From: Planctomycetaceae bacterium
GTDB lineage: Bacteria > Planctomycetota > SZUA-567
Assembly (NCBI GenBank): GCA_021203245.1
Contig: JAJQBO010000183.1
Coordinates: 1-39,590, forward strand
Direction of reading: 5' to 3'
Length of the DNA: 39,590 nucleotides
Every line of letters starts with the position of its first letter. Within the stretch, counting starts at the first letter, position 1. This document shows positions 24,375 to 32,182 of the stretch, in pieces. Made by a program: the position numbers and the translations under genes. A model generated the notes under the pieces. It was not told the DNA's origin. It searched no databases and saw nothing but the letters and a program-made list of their open reading frames with translations.

Positions 24375-24409
24375 CCGCCGCCCCTCCGGGGGCGGCGGCG
24401 CTGTTTTTT
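24375..24409 (+). terminator. Intrinsic terminator of the lsrACDBF operon
   Basis: A perfect CCGCCGCCCC/GGGGCGGCGG stem with a four-nt loop is followed by TTTTTT (24404-24409), 25 bp after the lsrF stop. Confidence 0.9.
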
Positions 24410-24462
24410 GCCCATCATGCTACCGTATCCGCCACACCCTTCCCCCCTCGTCCCACCAACCC

Positions 24463-24522
24463 CGTCACCCCCGCGAACGCGGGGGCCCAGCGGGCGGCAC
24501 AAGAAAGGAACGGTGTTACATA
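24463..24522. repeat. Second dispersed repeat family, copy 2
   Basis: CGTCACCCCCGCGAACGCG and GGGGCCCAG are followed by AAGGAACGGTG and TACATACC, matching the copy at 14458-14518 in order and spacing. The rest of the gap to 24629 holds an imperfect CCCTCTCCC/GAGAGGGG hairpin (about 24541-24581) and nothing that looks like a gene. Confidence 0.65.
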
Positions 24523-24629
24523 CCTGTTCTCCAAAATTAACCCTCTCCCATAAAACGCCCCCGCTCGACGAGAGGGGGGCATAGTACTGGGGTTTGACCA
24601 CAGACCAAGAGAAGGGTTTTCCATAAAAA

Positions 24630-25169
24630 TTAGTAGTTCTTGGCCTCGACTTCGAAGTACGCCTTGGCGTGCTTGCACACCGGGCACTTTTCCGGGGCCT
24701 TCTCGCCTTCGAAGACGAAACCGCAGTGGCGGCATTCCCAGCGGTTCTTGCCGGTCTTGACAAACACTTCGCCCTTTTCGACATTGGCCTTGAGGGCCAA
24801 ATAACGCTCTTCGTGGCGCTTCTCGATCTCGCCCACGCGCGCGAACTGGCGGGCGATATCGGCATAGCCCTCCTCTTCCGCTTCCTTGGCGAAGCGCTTG
24901 TACATGTCGGTCCATTCCTCGTTTTCGCCGGCGGCGGCGGCAACGAGGTTTTCGAGGGTGTTGCCGATGCCGCCCAGGGCTTCGAACCACAGCTTGGCAT
25001 GGGCGCACTCGTTGGCGGCGGTCTTTTCAAAGAATTCGGCGATCTGCTCATAGCCTTCTTGGCGGGCGACCTTGGCGAAATAGGTGTACTTGTTGCGGGC
25101 CTGGGATTCTCCGGCAAAGGCAAAGGCAAGATTGGCGGCGGTTTTGGAATCTTTCTTGATTTCGCTCAT
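24630..25169 (-). CDS. rbr: Rubrerythrin
   Basis: Rubrerythrin reduces hydrogen peroxide in the cytoplasm of anaerobes. The 179-residue protein has the ferritin-like diiron domain (about residues 5-135, with ExxARxxY-type [15 protein letters not shown] and later [10 protein letters not shown]) and a C-terminal rubredoxin domain with two CxxC pairs ([10 protein letters not shown] and EKCPVCKH). The ATG has AAGGAGAG upstream. It lies 91 bp downstream of the PerR/Fur-like gene on the same strand and is probably part of its peroxide regulon. Confidence 0.95.
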   Translation of the reverse strand: MSEIKKDSKTAANLAFAFAGESQARNKYTYFAKVARQEGYEQIAEFFEKTAANECAHAKLWFEALGGIGNTLENLVAAAAGENEEWTDMYKRFAKEAEEEGYADIARQFARVGEIEKRHEERYLALKANVEKGEVFVKTGKNRWECRHCGFVFEGEKAPEKCPVCKHAKAYFEVEAKNY

Positions 25170-25260
25170 TTTCGCTCTCCTTGTGGGCTTGCGTACTGCA
25201 ACGGTTATCTGGTGTCCCCTCACCCTCACCCGAGAGCGAGGCTTGTTCCTGGAATTTTCA

Positions 25261-25698
25261 TTACTGCCGGGCGACAAGACAGTCGCGGCACAGGCCGTGG
25301 ACAGTCAGTTCGACCGAATCGACCCGGCCGAAATCGCGGCATTTCGCCACAACCTCCTCCGGCTCGATACAGGCAAAATCGTGCATGCGGCCGCAGCGGT
25401 CGCAGACGAAATGCTCGTGCGGGCGGGTGTCGGCGTCGTAGCGGATGACCTTGGCTCCCTCCAACCGGCGGATAAGGCCGACGCTGGAGAAGTCGTCAAG
25501 GATGCGGTAGACGCTGTCCAGCGAGACGTCGGGCAGGGTGTCGCGGACGCGCCGCCACACCGTCTCGACCGTCGGATGGTCGTGGTTGCCGCATAAGTAG
25601 GTAAAGACGGCGCGGCGCTGCACCGTCCGCTTCCAGTTGTGCTGGCGGCAGATGTCGGTAAAGGGCCGGTCGTTGTCGGGCGCGATGGCGTGGAGCAT
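25261..25698 (-). CDS. Fur/PerR-family metalloregulator
   Basis: This 145-residue Fur-superfamily repressor has an N-terminal winged helix (about residues 15-85: [38 protein letters not shown]) and a C-terminal metal domain with [17 protein letters not shown] and the structural zinc pairs CDRC and CRDC. Adjacency to rubrerythrin favours a PerR (peroxide) role over iron regulation. The promoter region carries an inverted repeat (GGTAA/TTACC), suggesting autoregulation. Confidence 0.9.
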   Translation of the reverse strand: MLHAIAPDNDRPFTDICRQHNWKRTVQRRAVFTYLCGNHDHPTVETVWRRVRDTLPDVSLDSVYRILDDFSSVGLIRRLEGAKVIRYDADTRPHEHFVCDRCGRMHDFACIEPEEVVAKCRDFGRVDSVELTVHGLCRDCLVARQ

Positions 25699-25712
25699 AA
25701 ACCGTAATCCTT

Positions 25713-25762
25713 GGTAAATAGTAACTGTTCCTATATATTACCTTGTCAGCCACGTTTGTCAA
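25713..25762 (-). promoter_or_regulatory. perR-rbr promoter with overlapping palindromic operator
   Basis: On the minus strand consensus -35 TTGACA (25757-25762), a 17-nt spacer and -10 AATATA (25734-25739) are present. An inverted repeat GGTAA (25713-25717) and TTACC (25738-25742) with AT-rich contents overlaps the -10 and the start, as expected for a Fur/PerR box. Confidence 0.65.
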
Positions 25763-25785
25763 GCCGTCGACTACAATTTCCGTGT

Positions 25786-25812
25786 AAAAAAAGGACGGCG
25801 CGGACGCCGTCC
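25786..25812 (-). terminator. Intrinsic terminator of the DUF1232 gene
   Basis: On the minus strand a perfect GGACGGCG/CGCCGTCC stem is followed by seven T residues, 48 bp after the stop of the small DUF1232 gene. Confidence 0.88.
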
Positions 25813-25860
25813 AGTGTGGAGTGGAACTGTGGAGGTGGAACGCCGAAACATATTTCGAGT

Positions 25861-26121
25861 TTACAACACCGTCGCGTCCACCGTCTTTTCCGGCTCGGTG
25901 GTGGATTCGGCCGCATTGGGCTTATTGCTGAGGTGGCGAAGCGTTGCCAGGATGACGAGGAAGTCGTCCAGGAAGCCGACCATCGGGACCACATCGGGGA
26001 TGACGTCGATGGGCGAGAGGCAATAGACGACCGCGATCAGCATAATTATCTTGTCGGCTTTGGTCATGCCGCCGCCGGTAAACAATTTCCACAGGGTTTT
26101 TACCCGTTCGACCAGGTTCAT
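25861..26121 (-). CDS. DUF1232 (YkvA-like) small membrane protein
   Basis: This 86-residue protein has the DUF1232 core KADKIIMLIAVVYCLSPIDVIPDVVPMVGFLDDFLVILATLRHL, which contains a membrane segment followed by the conserved SPIDVIPD. The function of the family is unknown. I chose ATG 26121 (GGGAGA upstream); the longer frame has no ribosome binding site. It is 147 bp downstream of the dehydrogenase gene on the same strand and is followed by a strong terminator. Confidence 0.82.
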   Translation of the reverse strand: MNLVERVKTLWKLFTGGGMTKADKIIMLIAVVYCLSPIDVIPDVVPMVGFLDDFLVILATLRHLSNKPNAAESTTEPEKTVDATVL

Positions 26122-26268
26122 GGAGAGTTCTCCCAGAGACAAATGGTTTGTATGACACCTCTCTTTGTCGGGTGCGGCGGGGTATCCTTCTGCCATCGGA
26201 AGACAAAACGGCAACTGCCCCGGTGGAGACGGTTGCCGTGTTCATTTTCGTGCCAGGTAACCGGCCGG

Positions 26269-27301
26269 CTATTCGGGGAATTTCACCAGCACCTTGAGCA
26301 TATCGGACCCATTGGTCGAAAAATCCTCGAACGCCTGCGCCACATCGGCGAAGTCGTAGGTGTTTGTCACAATGGCGTCGGCGGACAGACCGCTTTTCTT
26401 CATCATGGCGATGACTTCCATAAAGTCCTGCTCCACCGCGTTGCGGGAGCCGAAAATGGCCATTTCCTTTTTCTGGATGGCGTTGAAGTTGAAGTCCGCG
26501 ATATTCGATTTCGAGATGCCGATAACCGCCACCCGGCCGGACGAGGCGACGGCGTCGACGGCGTTCTGGAAGGTGGACGGCAGCCCCACCGCCTCGACGG
26601 TGACGTCGAAGCCGTCGCCGTTCGTTCGTGGTGGCGGCGACCCATTCGGAAAACGCCTCGGCAGAGGTGTTCACAAACGTCCCGGCCGCGCCGAGCCGCT
26701 TCGCCCGCTTCAGCTTGCCTGCCGCGACGTCGCTCACATACACCTCGGCGCCGAAATGCAGCGCCGAAAGCATGGCGAGAATGCCAATCGTCCCGGCGCC
26801 GATGACCAGCACCTTTTCGCCCGGCTGGACAGCGGTCCGCTTAACGCCGTGGTAGCTGATGCAGAACGGTTCGATCAGCGCCGTTTCCCGCGGGGCCAGA
26901 CCCTGCGAATCATAGAGGCGTTCGACCGGAATGGCGAGGTAGCGGGCAAAGCCGCCGTCCCGCTGCGCGCCCATCGTTTCATTGTGGACGCAGCAATTCG
27001 GCTTGCCGCGGCGGCAGGGGTAGCACGAGCCGCAGTTGAAGTAGGGGTTGACCGTGGCGAGCATGCCGGCCCGCACGCCGCGATCGTTTTCCGGCGCGGC
27101 AATCACTTCCACAGCCAGTTCGTGGCCGGGTATGCGCGGGTAGGAAGCGTAGGCGAAGGTGCCCCGGTAGGTGCCGAGGTCGGATCCGCAGATGCCGCCG
27201 TACAGGACCTTGACGAGGGCCTCGCCAACCTGGGGTTCAATCATGGGCGCGTCCTGGACAAGGACGGTGCCCGGTTCGGGGATAAGCACTTGCTTGTTCA
27301 C
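26269..27301 (-). pseudogene. Zinc-dependent alcohol/polyol dehydrogenase, frameshifted by a 4-bp duplication
   Basis: This medium-chain dehydrogenase/reductase oxidises an alcohol of a sugar, sugar acid or polyol with NAD(P). GGICGSDLGTYRG and PGHELAVEV carry the catalytic zinc ligands, CGSCYPCRRGKPNCC the structural zinc, and VLVIGAGTIGILAML the nucleotide fold. The layout resembles L-galactonate 5-dehydrogenase (LgoD). The frame breaks at a tandem TTCG-TTCG at 26621-26628. Removing one copy gives an uninterrupted 342-residue protein through ATTNGDGFDVTVEAVGLP. The start is GTG. It is the last gene of the TRAP operon. The second frame may still make a C-terminal fragment, but activity is unlikely as sequenced. 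Confidence 0.87.
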
Positions 27302-27351
27302 TGCGGTGTCTCCGTGCCGCGTTTACCCGACGAGTGGGAGCGGTTTAGGGG

Positions 27352-28641
27352 TCAATAGAAAAGCTTCAGGATCCCGGTGGTGACGCCGGGAACAAAGGTG
27401 ATGAGAAGCAGGCAGAAGAGCATAAGGCCGAAATAGGGTATCGCGTCGAGGAGAAAGTCCTTGATCTTGCATTTCGTGATGCTGCAGGTGACGAACATCA
27501 GGGTGCCCATGGGCGGCGTTATGGCGCCGATAGCCATGTTGAAAATAAACACGAAGGCGAACTGGATGTCGTCGATGCCGTAGGCACGGGCGATGGGGGC
27601 GAGCAGCGGCACGAGAATGACGGTGGCGGCGTTGCCTTCGATAAACATCCCGACGATCAGCAGGAAGATGTTGACGAGGATGAGAAACAGGTACTTGTTG
27701 TCGATGGTGTTCACCATCCACAGGGTGAGGTTTTGCGGAATTTGCTCGCGCGTAAGCACCCACGCCAGCGCCGACGCGCCGCCCACGATAAGCATGATGG
27801 TGGCGGTGATGACCACCGTCTCCTTGATGCTGCCGATGATCTTGGTCAGGCTGAGTTCCCGGTAGAGGAGTCCGAGGAACGCGGCGTAAAAGACAGCCAC
27901 CGCCCCCGCTTCCGTCGGCGTAAAAACGCCAATCCTGATGCCGCCGATGATGATGACAGGCAGGCAGAAGGGGAAGAACGCCGGTTTGAAAGCGGTGTAC
28001 AGTTCACTGAGGCCGGGCATCTTTTCCCGGGACGGTCCATAGCCCCGGTAGCGGGCGATAATCGACGTGAGAATCATCATCGTTACGCAGAGGACCGCGC
28101 CGACGGCGATGCCGGCCATGAACAGCTTGCCGATCGACACGTTGGCGATGGAGCCGTAGAGAATCATGCCGATGCCGGGCGGGATAAGCGGGGTGATTGT
28201 CGACGAAAACGCCGTGACGACGGTGGAAAACGGCTTCGACATGCCCTGCTTTTCCATCTCAGGCACCACCATTTTGGACTGCATCGCGGCGTCGGCGAGG
28301 TTGGAGCCGGACAGGCCGCCCATCAGGGTGGACAGCAGGATATTGACCTGCGCGAGACCGCCCCACATGCGGGCCGTCACCACATTGCAAAAGCCCATGA
28401 TGCGGGCCGTCACGCCGGAGGAATTCATGAATATCCCGGCGCAGACGAAGAAGGGAATAGCCAGGAGCGGAACGCTCTCGAGGCCGGCCGCGAAGCGCTG
28501 CACCATGATCATCTGGTTGGCGTTCGGGCTGAGGATAAAATAGGTGATGGAGCCGGCGAGGAGGGAGATAAACACCGGCACCTTGAGAAACAGCGACACC
28601 AACAAAATGGCTATGGCCAGACCCACCAGCGAAATGCTCAT
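27352..28641 (-). CDS. dctM: TRAP transporter large permease (DctM)
   Basis: DctM is the ion-coupled channel subunit of a TRAP transporter for organic acids. The 429-residue hydrophobic protein has about 12 membrane segments and the family motifs LTGGLSGSNLADAAMQSK-like LMGGLSGSNLADAAM, PLIPPGIGMILYG and GAITPPMGTLMFV. The ATG overlaps the dctQ stop (ATGA), giving the usual QM coupling. It is 50 bp before the dehydrogenase. The substrate is likely a sugar acid, judging by the epimerase and dehydrogenase in the operon. Confidence 0.94.
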   Translation of the reverse strand: MSISLVGLAIAILLVSLFLKVPVFISLLAGSITYFILSPNANQMIMVQRFAAGLESVPLLAIPFFVCAGIFMNSSGVTARIMGFCNVVTARMWGGLAQVNILLSTLMGGLSGSNLADAAMQSKMVVPEMEKQGMSKPFSTVVTAFSSTITPLIPPGIGMILYGSIANVSIGKLFMAGIAVGAVLCVTMMILTSIIARYRGYGPSREKMPGLSELYTAFKPAFFPFCLPVIIIGGIRIGVFTPTEAGAVAVFYAAFLGLLYRELSLTKIIGSIKETVVITATIMLIVGGASALAWVLTREQIPQNLTLWMVNTIDNKYLFLILVNIFLLIVGMFIEGNAATVILVPLLAPIARAYGIDDIQFAFVFIFNMAIGAITPPMGTLMFVTCSITKCKIKDFLLDAIPYFGLMLFCLLLITFVPGVTTGILKLFY

Positions 28642-29147
28642 GCCTCGCCCTCCCCGTTTTGGGCGACGTCCCGGCGTGCGAAGACGAAGCGTTTGATTTC
28701 CGCTATCCAGAAGTTGACGAGCATGCATGCCGCGCCGACCGGCAGGGCGGCGTAGGTGAGGGCGTAGGGAATGCGCAGGACATTACTGACCCGCTTCCCT
28801 GCCGCCAGCCGGGCGACATAGTCGTAGCCACGGTAGGCGATAAAAACGAGCACGGCGGTGACGACGAGAAAAATCAGGACCTCCACCGCCTTCTTGGCCC
28901 AGGCAGGCATCGTGTCCACGAGGATTTCAATCGAGACGTGGGCGTGAAACCGGAAGGTGGCGCTGCCTCCGAAAAACACCAGCAAGGTGATGAACAACAT
29001 TTGCGCTTCTTCCAGCCAGGTCAGCGGGCTGTTGACGGCATAGCGCATCACGACGCCGAGCGCCGTGGCGCACAGAAGAAGTACCAGGCAAATTCCCGCC
29101 AGTATCAGGTCGAGGTTTTTCAATGGTCGTAAAATGGCTGTCAGCAC
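28638..29147 (-). CDS. dctQ: TRAP transporter small permease (DctQ)
   Basis: This 169-residue protein has four membrane segments, with the family signature LTWLEEAQMLFITLLVFFGGSATFRFHAHVSIEIL. I chose GTG 29147 because GGAGGAGGT lies 5 nt upstream. A longer frame from TTG at 29168 would place that ribosome binding site inside the gene. The stop overlaps the dctM start. Confidence 0.92.
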   Translation of the reverse strand: MLTAILRPLKNLDLILAGICLVLLLCATALGVVMRYAVNSPLTWLEEAQMLFITLLVFFGGSATFRFHAHVSIEILVDTMPAWAKKAVEVLIFLVVTAVLVFIAYRGYDYVARLAAGKRVSNVLRIPYALTYAALPVGAACMLVNFWIAEIKRFVFARRDVAQNGEGEA

Positions 29148-29171
29148 GAATACCTCCTCCCAGTGCAAAAG

Positions 29172-29204
29172 GCCGGCGTCTCCCGAAAGGGGGGAGACGC
29201 CGGC
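29172..29204 (-). other. Attenuator-like hairpin after dctP
   Basis: A perfect 13-bp stem (GCCGGCGTCTCCC at 29172-29184 with GGGAGACGCCGGC at 29192-29204) has a 7-nt loop, and on the minus strand CTTTTG follows. It lies between dctP and dctQ, where partial termination would leave more of the binding protein than of the permeases. Confidence 0.75.
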
Positions 29205-29212
29205 GGTGATAA

Positions 29213-30202
29213 TTACTCCGCGATGATTTTCTTGATCTTTTCGTACAGGCCCGGGGTCCAGTAGGAGAACTCGGGATAGGTGTAGAACGCCTCGACGGCG
29301 GCCTTGAACTCATCGTAGTCGATGGGGGTGACGGTGACGCCTTCGGCCTTCATCTGCTCAAGAATTTCCGTCTCGAACTCGGCGAGGATCGTGTTCTGGT
29401 ACTCGCCGGCCTCCTTGGCGGTCCTGGTGAGGAGGTCCTGCTGTTCGGGCGTGAGCGTTTCCCAGAACGCGGTGCCGCAGACGAAGATGTTGATCGTCTT
29501 CATGTGGGCGTCCAGGAGGAGGTATTTCGCGACTTCATGGTACTTGCCGCCCCAGATGGTGCCGAGGGGATTTTCCAGCCCGTCGATAACGCCCTGCTGC
29601 AGGGAGGTGTAGACTTCGCCGAGGGCGAGCGGGGTGGCGGACGCGCCCAGCGCTTCAAAGGCCTTGACGAAAATCATGCTCTGGGGGACGCGAATCTTCA
29701 GACCCGCCATGTCCTTCGGCGACTTCACCGGCTTGGTGGTGAGGGTGTTGCGGTCGCCGTAGCGCCAGTTGGAGGCGATAACCTTGAAGCCCTTTTCCTC
29801 GAGCAGCTTTTCCTGCTCTTTGAACCAGTCGCTGGCGAACAGTTTTTCCATCTGCTCCCAGGTTTCGCACAGATACGGGGCCTGGAGGATGCCGATGTCC
29901 GGAACGCCCAGGTCGGCGAACATGGCGGTATCGGTGGAGTGGACGACCGGATCGCCCATCCAGGCCTGTTCAATCTGGTCCTTGCCGGATCCGAGCTGGT
30001 CGTTGGGGAACAGGTTGAGCTTGATGGTCCCGTTGCTCTGCTCCTCGACAAGCTTGGCCCAGTACGTGTGTCCCTGGCCGTAGGGCACATCGAGGGTGGG
30101 ACCGAACCCGACATTCACTTCCACCACCGGCTGGCCGGCACGGGCCGGAACACTCAGCGCACACATCGCCAGCACCGCGCACAAAACGAACACCTTCTTC
30201 AT
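29213..30202 (-). CDS. dctP: TRAP transporter substrate-binding protein (DctP)
   Basis: This 329-residue periplasmic binding protein has the signal peptide MKKVFVLCAVLAMCALSVPARA. Family motifs are LFPNDQLGSGKDQIEQ, DMAGLKIRVPQS with the Arg that holds the substrate carboxylate (RVPQS), and GEVYTSLQQGVIDGLENPL. The ATG follows CGGAGGAAGG. A carboxylic-acid ligand such as a hexonate or hexuronate fits the operon, but the precise ligand is not visible from the sequence. Confidence 0.94.
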   Translation of the reverse strand: MKKVFVLCAVLAMCALSVPARAGQPVVEVNVGFGPTLDVPYGQGHTYWAKLVEEQSNGTIKLNLFPNDQLGSGKDQIEQAWMGDPVVHSTDTAMFADLGVPDIGILQAPYLCETWEQMEKLFASDWFKEQEKLLEEKGFKVIASNWRYGDRNTLTTKPVKSPKDMAGLKIRVPQSMIFVKAFEALGASATPLALGEVYTSLQQGVIDGLENPLGTIWGGKYHEVAKYLLLDAHMKTINIFVCGTAFWETLTPEQQDLLTRTAKEAGEYQNTILAEFETEILEQMKAEGVTVTPIDYDEFKAAVEAFYTYPEFSYWTPGLYEKIKKIIAE

Positions 30203-30266
30203 GACCTTCCTCCGTTTTTCGAAAAGGAGCGTAATCGGCAGGTAACGAACCGCCGAAGTAAAGTAA

Positions 30267-31073
30267 TTAGAGCAGGGCTTTCAGGGTCTTGAAGGACTCG
30301 GCCGCCGATGTCAGCGGATCCGGGAACTGGTAGGATTCGACCGAGAGCGCGCGGGTGTAGCCGATATCGCGAAGCGCCTGAATCGTCTCGGCGAAATCGT
30401 AATGGCCGTGACCGGCATGCCAGCGATCGCTGTCCGCCACGTGGCAGTGGCCGATCATCCCGTGAGCGCGGCGGATGCTGGCCGGAATCGACGCTTCCTC
30501 GATGTTCATGTGGAAGGTATCGATATGCAGCAGGAGATGCCTCGAATTGAACGGCGTCAGGAAGTCGAGCGCTTCGTCGATGCTGGTGAGGAAATCGCTT
30601 TCGTACCTGTTGATAACCTCAAAAACCAGCGGCGCGTCGTCCGCCTCCGCCTTTTTCACCAATTCGGTCAGGCTTTCGCCGAGGTTGCGCACGCACGCTT
30701 CGCGGCTGGAGCAATCCTTGATTTGGCCTTTGACCAGGCCGACGATGACGACGGCGCCGTGCTCCTTGGCGGTGTCGATATGGTCTTCGATGCGCCGGAT
30801 GGCTTTGCGGCGGATTGCCTCGTCTTCACTGGAAAGAAACAATCTGTCCTGGGAATAGGCGGTGCCTGTGCCGATGAAGGACAATCCGATGCCGGAGTCG
30901 GCCAGGAGCCGCCGGATCAACGGGCGGTCGAGATGAGCGGAATCGTCGATATGGAGCTCGATGGCGTCGTAGCCTATCGACGCCGCGGCGGGGATGATTT
31001 CTTCATACGGACCGCGCAGGACAAAGGGGGCCTTTTCCAACGCTGTCACCTTGCCAGTGATCGCCAGTTTCAT
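30267..31073 (-). CDS. Sugar-acid/ketose epimerase of the xylose isomerase-like TIM-barrel family (IolO-like)
   Basis: This 268-residue cytoplasmic TIM-barrel protein (AP endonuclease 2/D-tagatose 3-epimerase superfamily) has the four metal-binding residues Glu152 (VFEVINRYE), Asp185 (LLHIDTFHMN), His211 (GHCHVADSDRW) and Glu246 (LSVESYQFP). It resembles 5-keto-L-gluconate epimerase IolO as well as D-psicose 3-epimerases. Together with a TRAP importer and an LgoD-like dehydrogenase it suggests a route that isomerises a keto-sugar acid. I chose ATG 31073 (GGAGAAATTT upstream); the frame extends to a TTG at 31085 that overlaps this site. It is the first gene of the operon. Confidence 0.85.
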   Translation of the reverse strand: MKLAITGKVTALEKAPFVLRGPYEEIIPAAASIGYDAIELHIDDSAHLDRPLIRRLLADSGIGLSFIGTGTAYSQDRLFLSSEDEAIRRKAIRRIEDHIDTAKEHGAVVIVGLVKGQIKDCSSREACVRNLGESLTELVKKAEADDAPLVFEVINRYESDFLTSIDEALDFLTPFNSRHLLLHIDTFHMNIEEASIPASIRRAHGMIGHCHVADSDRWHAGHGHYDFAETIQALRDIGYTRALSVESYQFPDPLTSAAESFKTLKALL

Positions 31074-31139
31074 AAATTTCTCCAAAGTGTGTGATGGCGG
31101 CCGGTTATACGGCCACGTGCGCGCCTGGTGCGGAGGCGG

Positions 31140-31194
31140 ATACCATTGATATACCTAAGATATACCTTTGAAATACGACACATATATCAGTATA
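31140..31194. promoter_or_regulatory. Five 11-bp phased direct repeats upstream of the TRAP operon
   Basis: ATACC-type words begin at 31140, 31151, 31162, 31173 and 31184, exactly 11 bp apart: ATACCATTGAT, ATACCTAAGAT, ATACCTTTGAA, ATACGACACAT and ATATCAGTATA. The array lies between the GntR gene and the first gene of the TRAP operon. The word ATATATCAGT (31182-31191) recurs on the minus strand at 31898-31907 in front of the GntR gene itself. These are likely regulator sites phased with the DNA helix. Confidence 0.65.
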
Positions 31195-31208
31195 CGGGAC
31201 AAAAAAAA

Positions 31209-31874
31209 TCAGCGCCGAAAATAGCGGACCGAGATCGAGCAGGACCGCTTGACATGCATGGCGACGATGGCGTCGATGGCGTCGTAGTCCTTTTTTATGG
31301 ACGCCTCGATGGTGCCGACGTGTTCTTCCACCGAGTTGTCGCCCTCGCGCGGCCTGGGGTCGGAGACGATGAGGCGGATACGATGGTTATGGTCGTAAAC
31401 GACCGACATAATGTTCTGCAGAAACCGGTTGTTGCAATATTTGAGATAGCCGAAATGCAGGTCCCGGTCCAGCAGCATGAGGTGGCGGCGCTGTTCCGCA
31501 GGCGGCAGATCGGGCGGATTCAGGAACTGGCGTTTTTTTTCTTCCAGCCATTCAAGCGGCATGAAGTTGCAGGCCTGCTTGACGATATACGCTTCGTTGA
31601 GGACGCGCATATGGAAGATTTCTTTAATCAGGTCTTCGGTCACCTCCGCGACGATGGTACCCTTGCGGGGATAAATATAGACAAAGCCTTCTTTTTGCAG
31701 GTGTTGCAGCGCTTCGCGAATGGGGGTGCGGCTGACCCCCAGTTCATGCTGGAGCTCGTCCTCGGATATATCCATCAGCGGCGCCAACTCGCCTTCGATT
31801 ATCTTGTTTTTGATAATCTCGTACGCGTGGGCTTTTTTGTCGGTACTGGCCGACAACACAGGAGAACTGGTCAA
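31209..31874 (-). CDS. GntR-family (FCD domain) transcriptional regulator
   Basis: This 221-residue regulator has an N-terminal winged helix (about residues 14-75: AYEIIKNKIIEGELAP, ELQHELGVSRTPIREALQHLQKEGFVYIYPRKGTIVAE) and a helical FCD ligand domain typical of sugar-acid and carboxylate regulators. It stands upstream of the TRAP/epimerase operon on the same strand, 136 bp before the epimerase start, and probably controls it. The start is uncertain: TTG 31874 has GGAAGAGAG upstream. The TTG at 31898 is the other option, but its ribosome binding site is poor. Confidence 0.88.
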   Translation of the reverse strand: MTSSPVLSASTDKKAHAYEIIKNKIIEGELAPLMDISEDELQHELGVSRTPIREALQHLQKEGFVYIYPRKGTIVAEVTEDLIKEIFHMRVLNEAYIVKQACNFMPLEWLEEKKRQFLNPPDLPPAEQRRHLMLLDRDLHFGYLKYCNNRFLQNIMSVVYDHNHRIRLIVSDPRPREGDNSVEEHVGTIEASIKKDYDAIDAIVAMHVKRSCSISVRYFRR

Positions 31875-31907
31875 GGCACGTCTCTCTTCCGAAAACAACT
31901 GATATAT

Positions 31908-32182
31908 CTATTGCATATTACTTGACGAGTTTAAGGTTGTCAAGATGGAAAATAGTCCGTACATGGTGGGTGGTATAGCCATACGTTACGGCGCTTTGGC
32001 CGCTAACTTACGACGAATAGGGATAATTATCGTGTTTGATTATTGTCATGCCCCTATAGAATTTACGGCAACTTCACCTGTATAAAAATTACCATCAACC
32101 CAGGTACATCGAACCTACTTGCGTCAGTAACCTTTTCGGGGTAAATTAGCATCATGACGTAACCATTTAGGAGATAGGCGTT
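31908..32182. other. AT-rich gap before the fic gene
   Basis: About 275 bp of visibly AT-richer sequence lie between the divergent regulator and fic genes. I see no gene. The fic ribosome binding site AGGAGATAG stands just before the ATG. A -10-like TATAAA occurs near 32083, without a strong -35. Confidence 0.4.
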
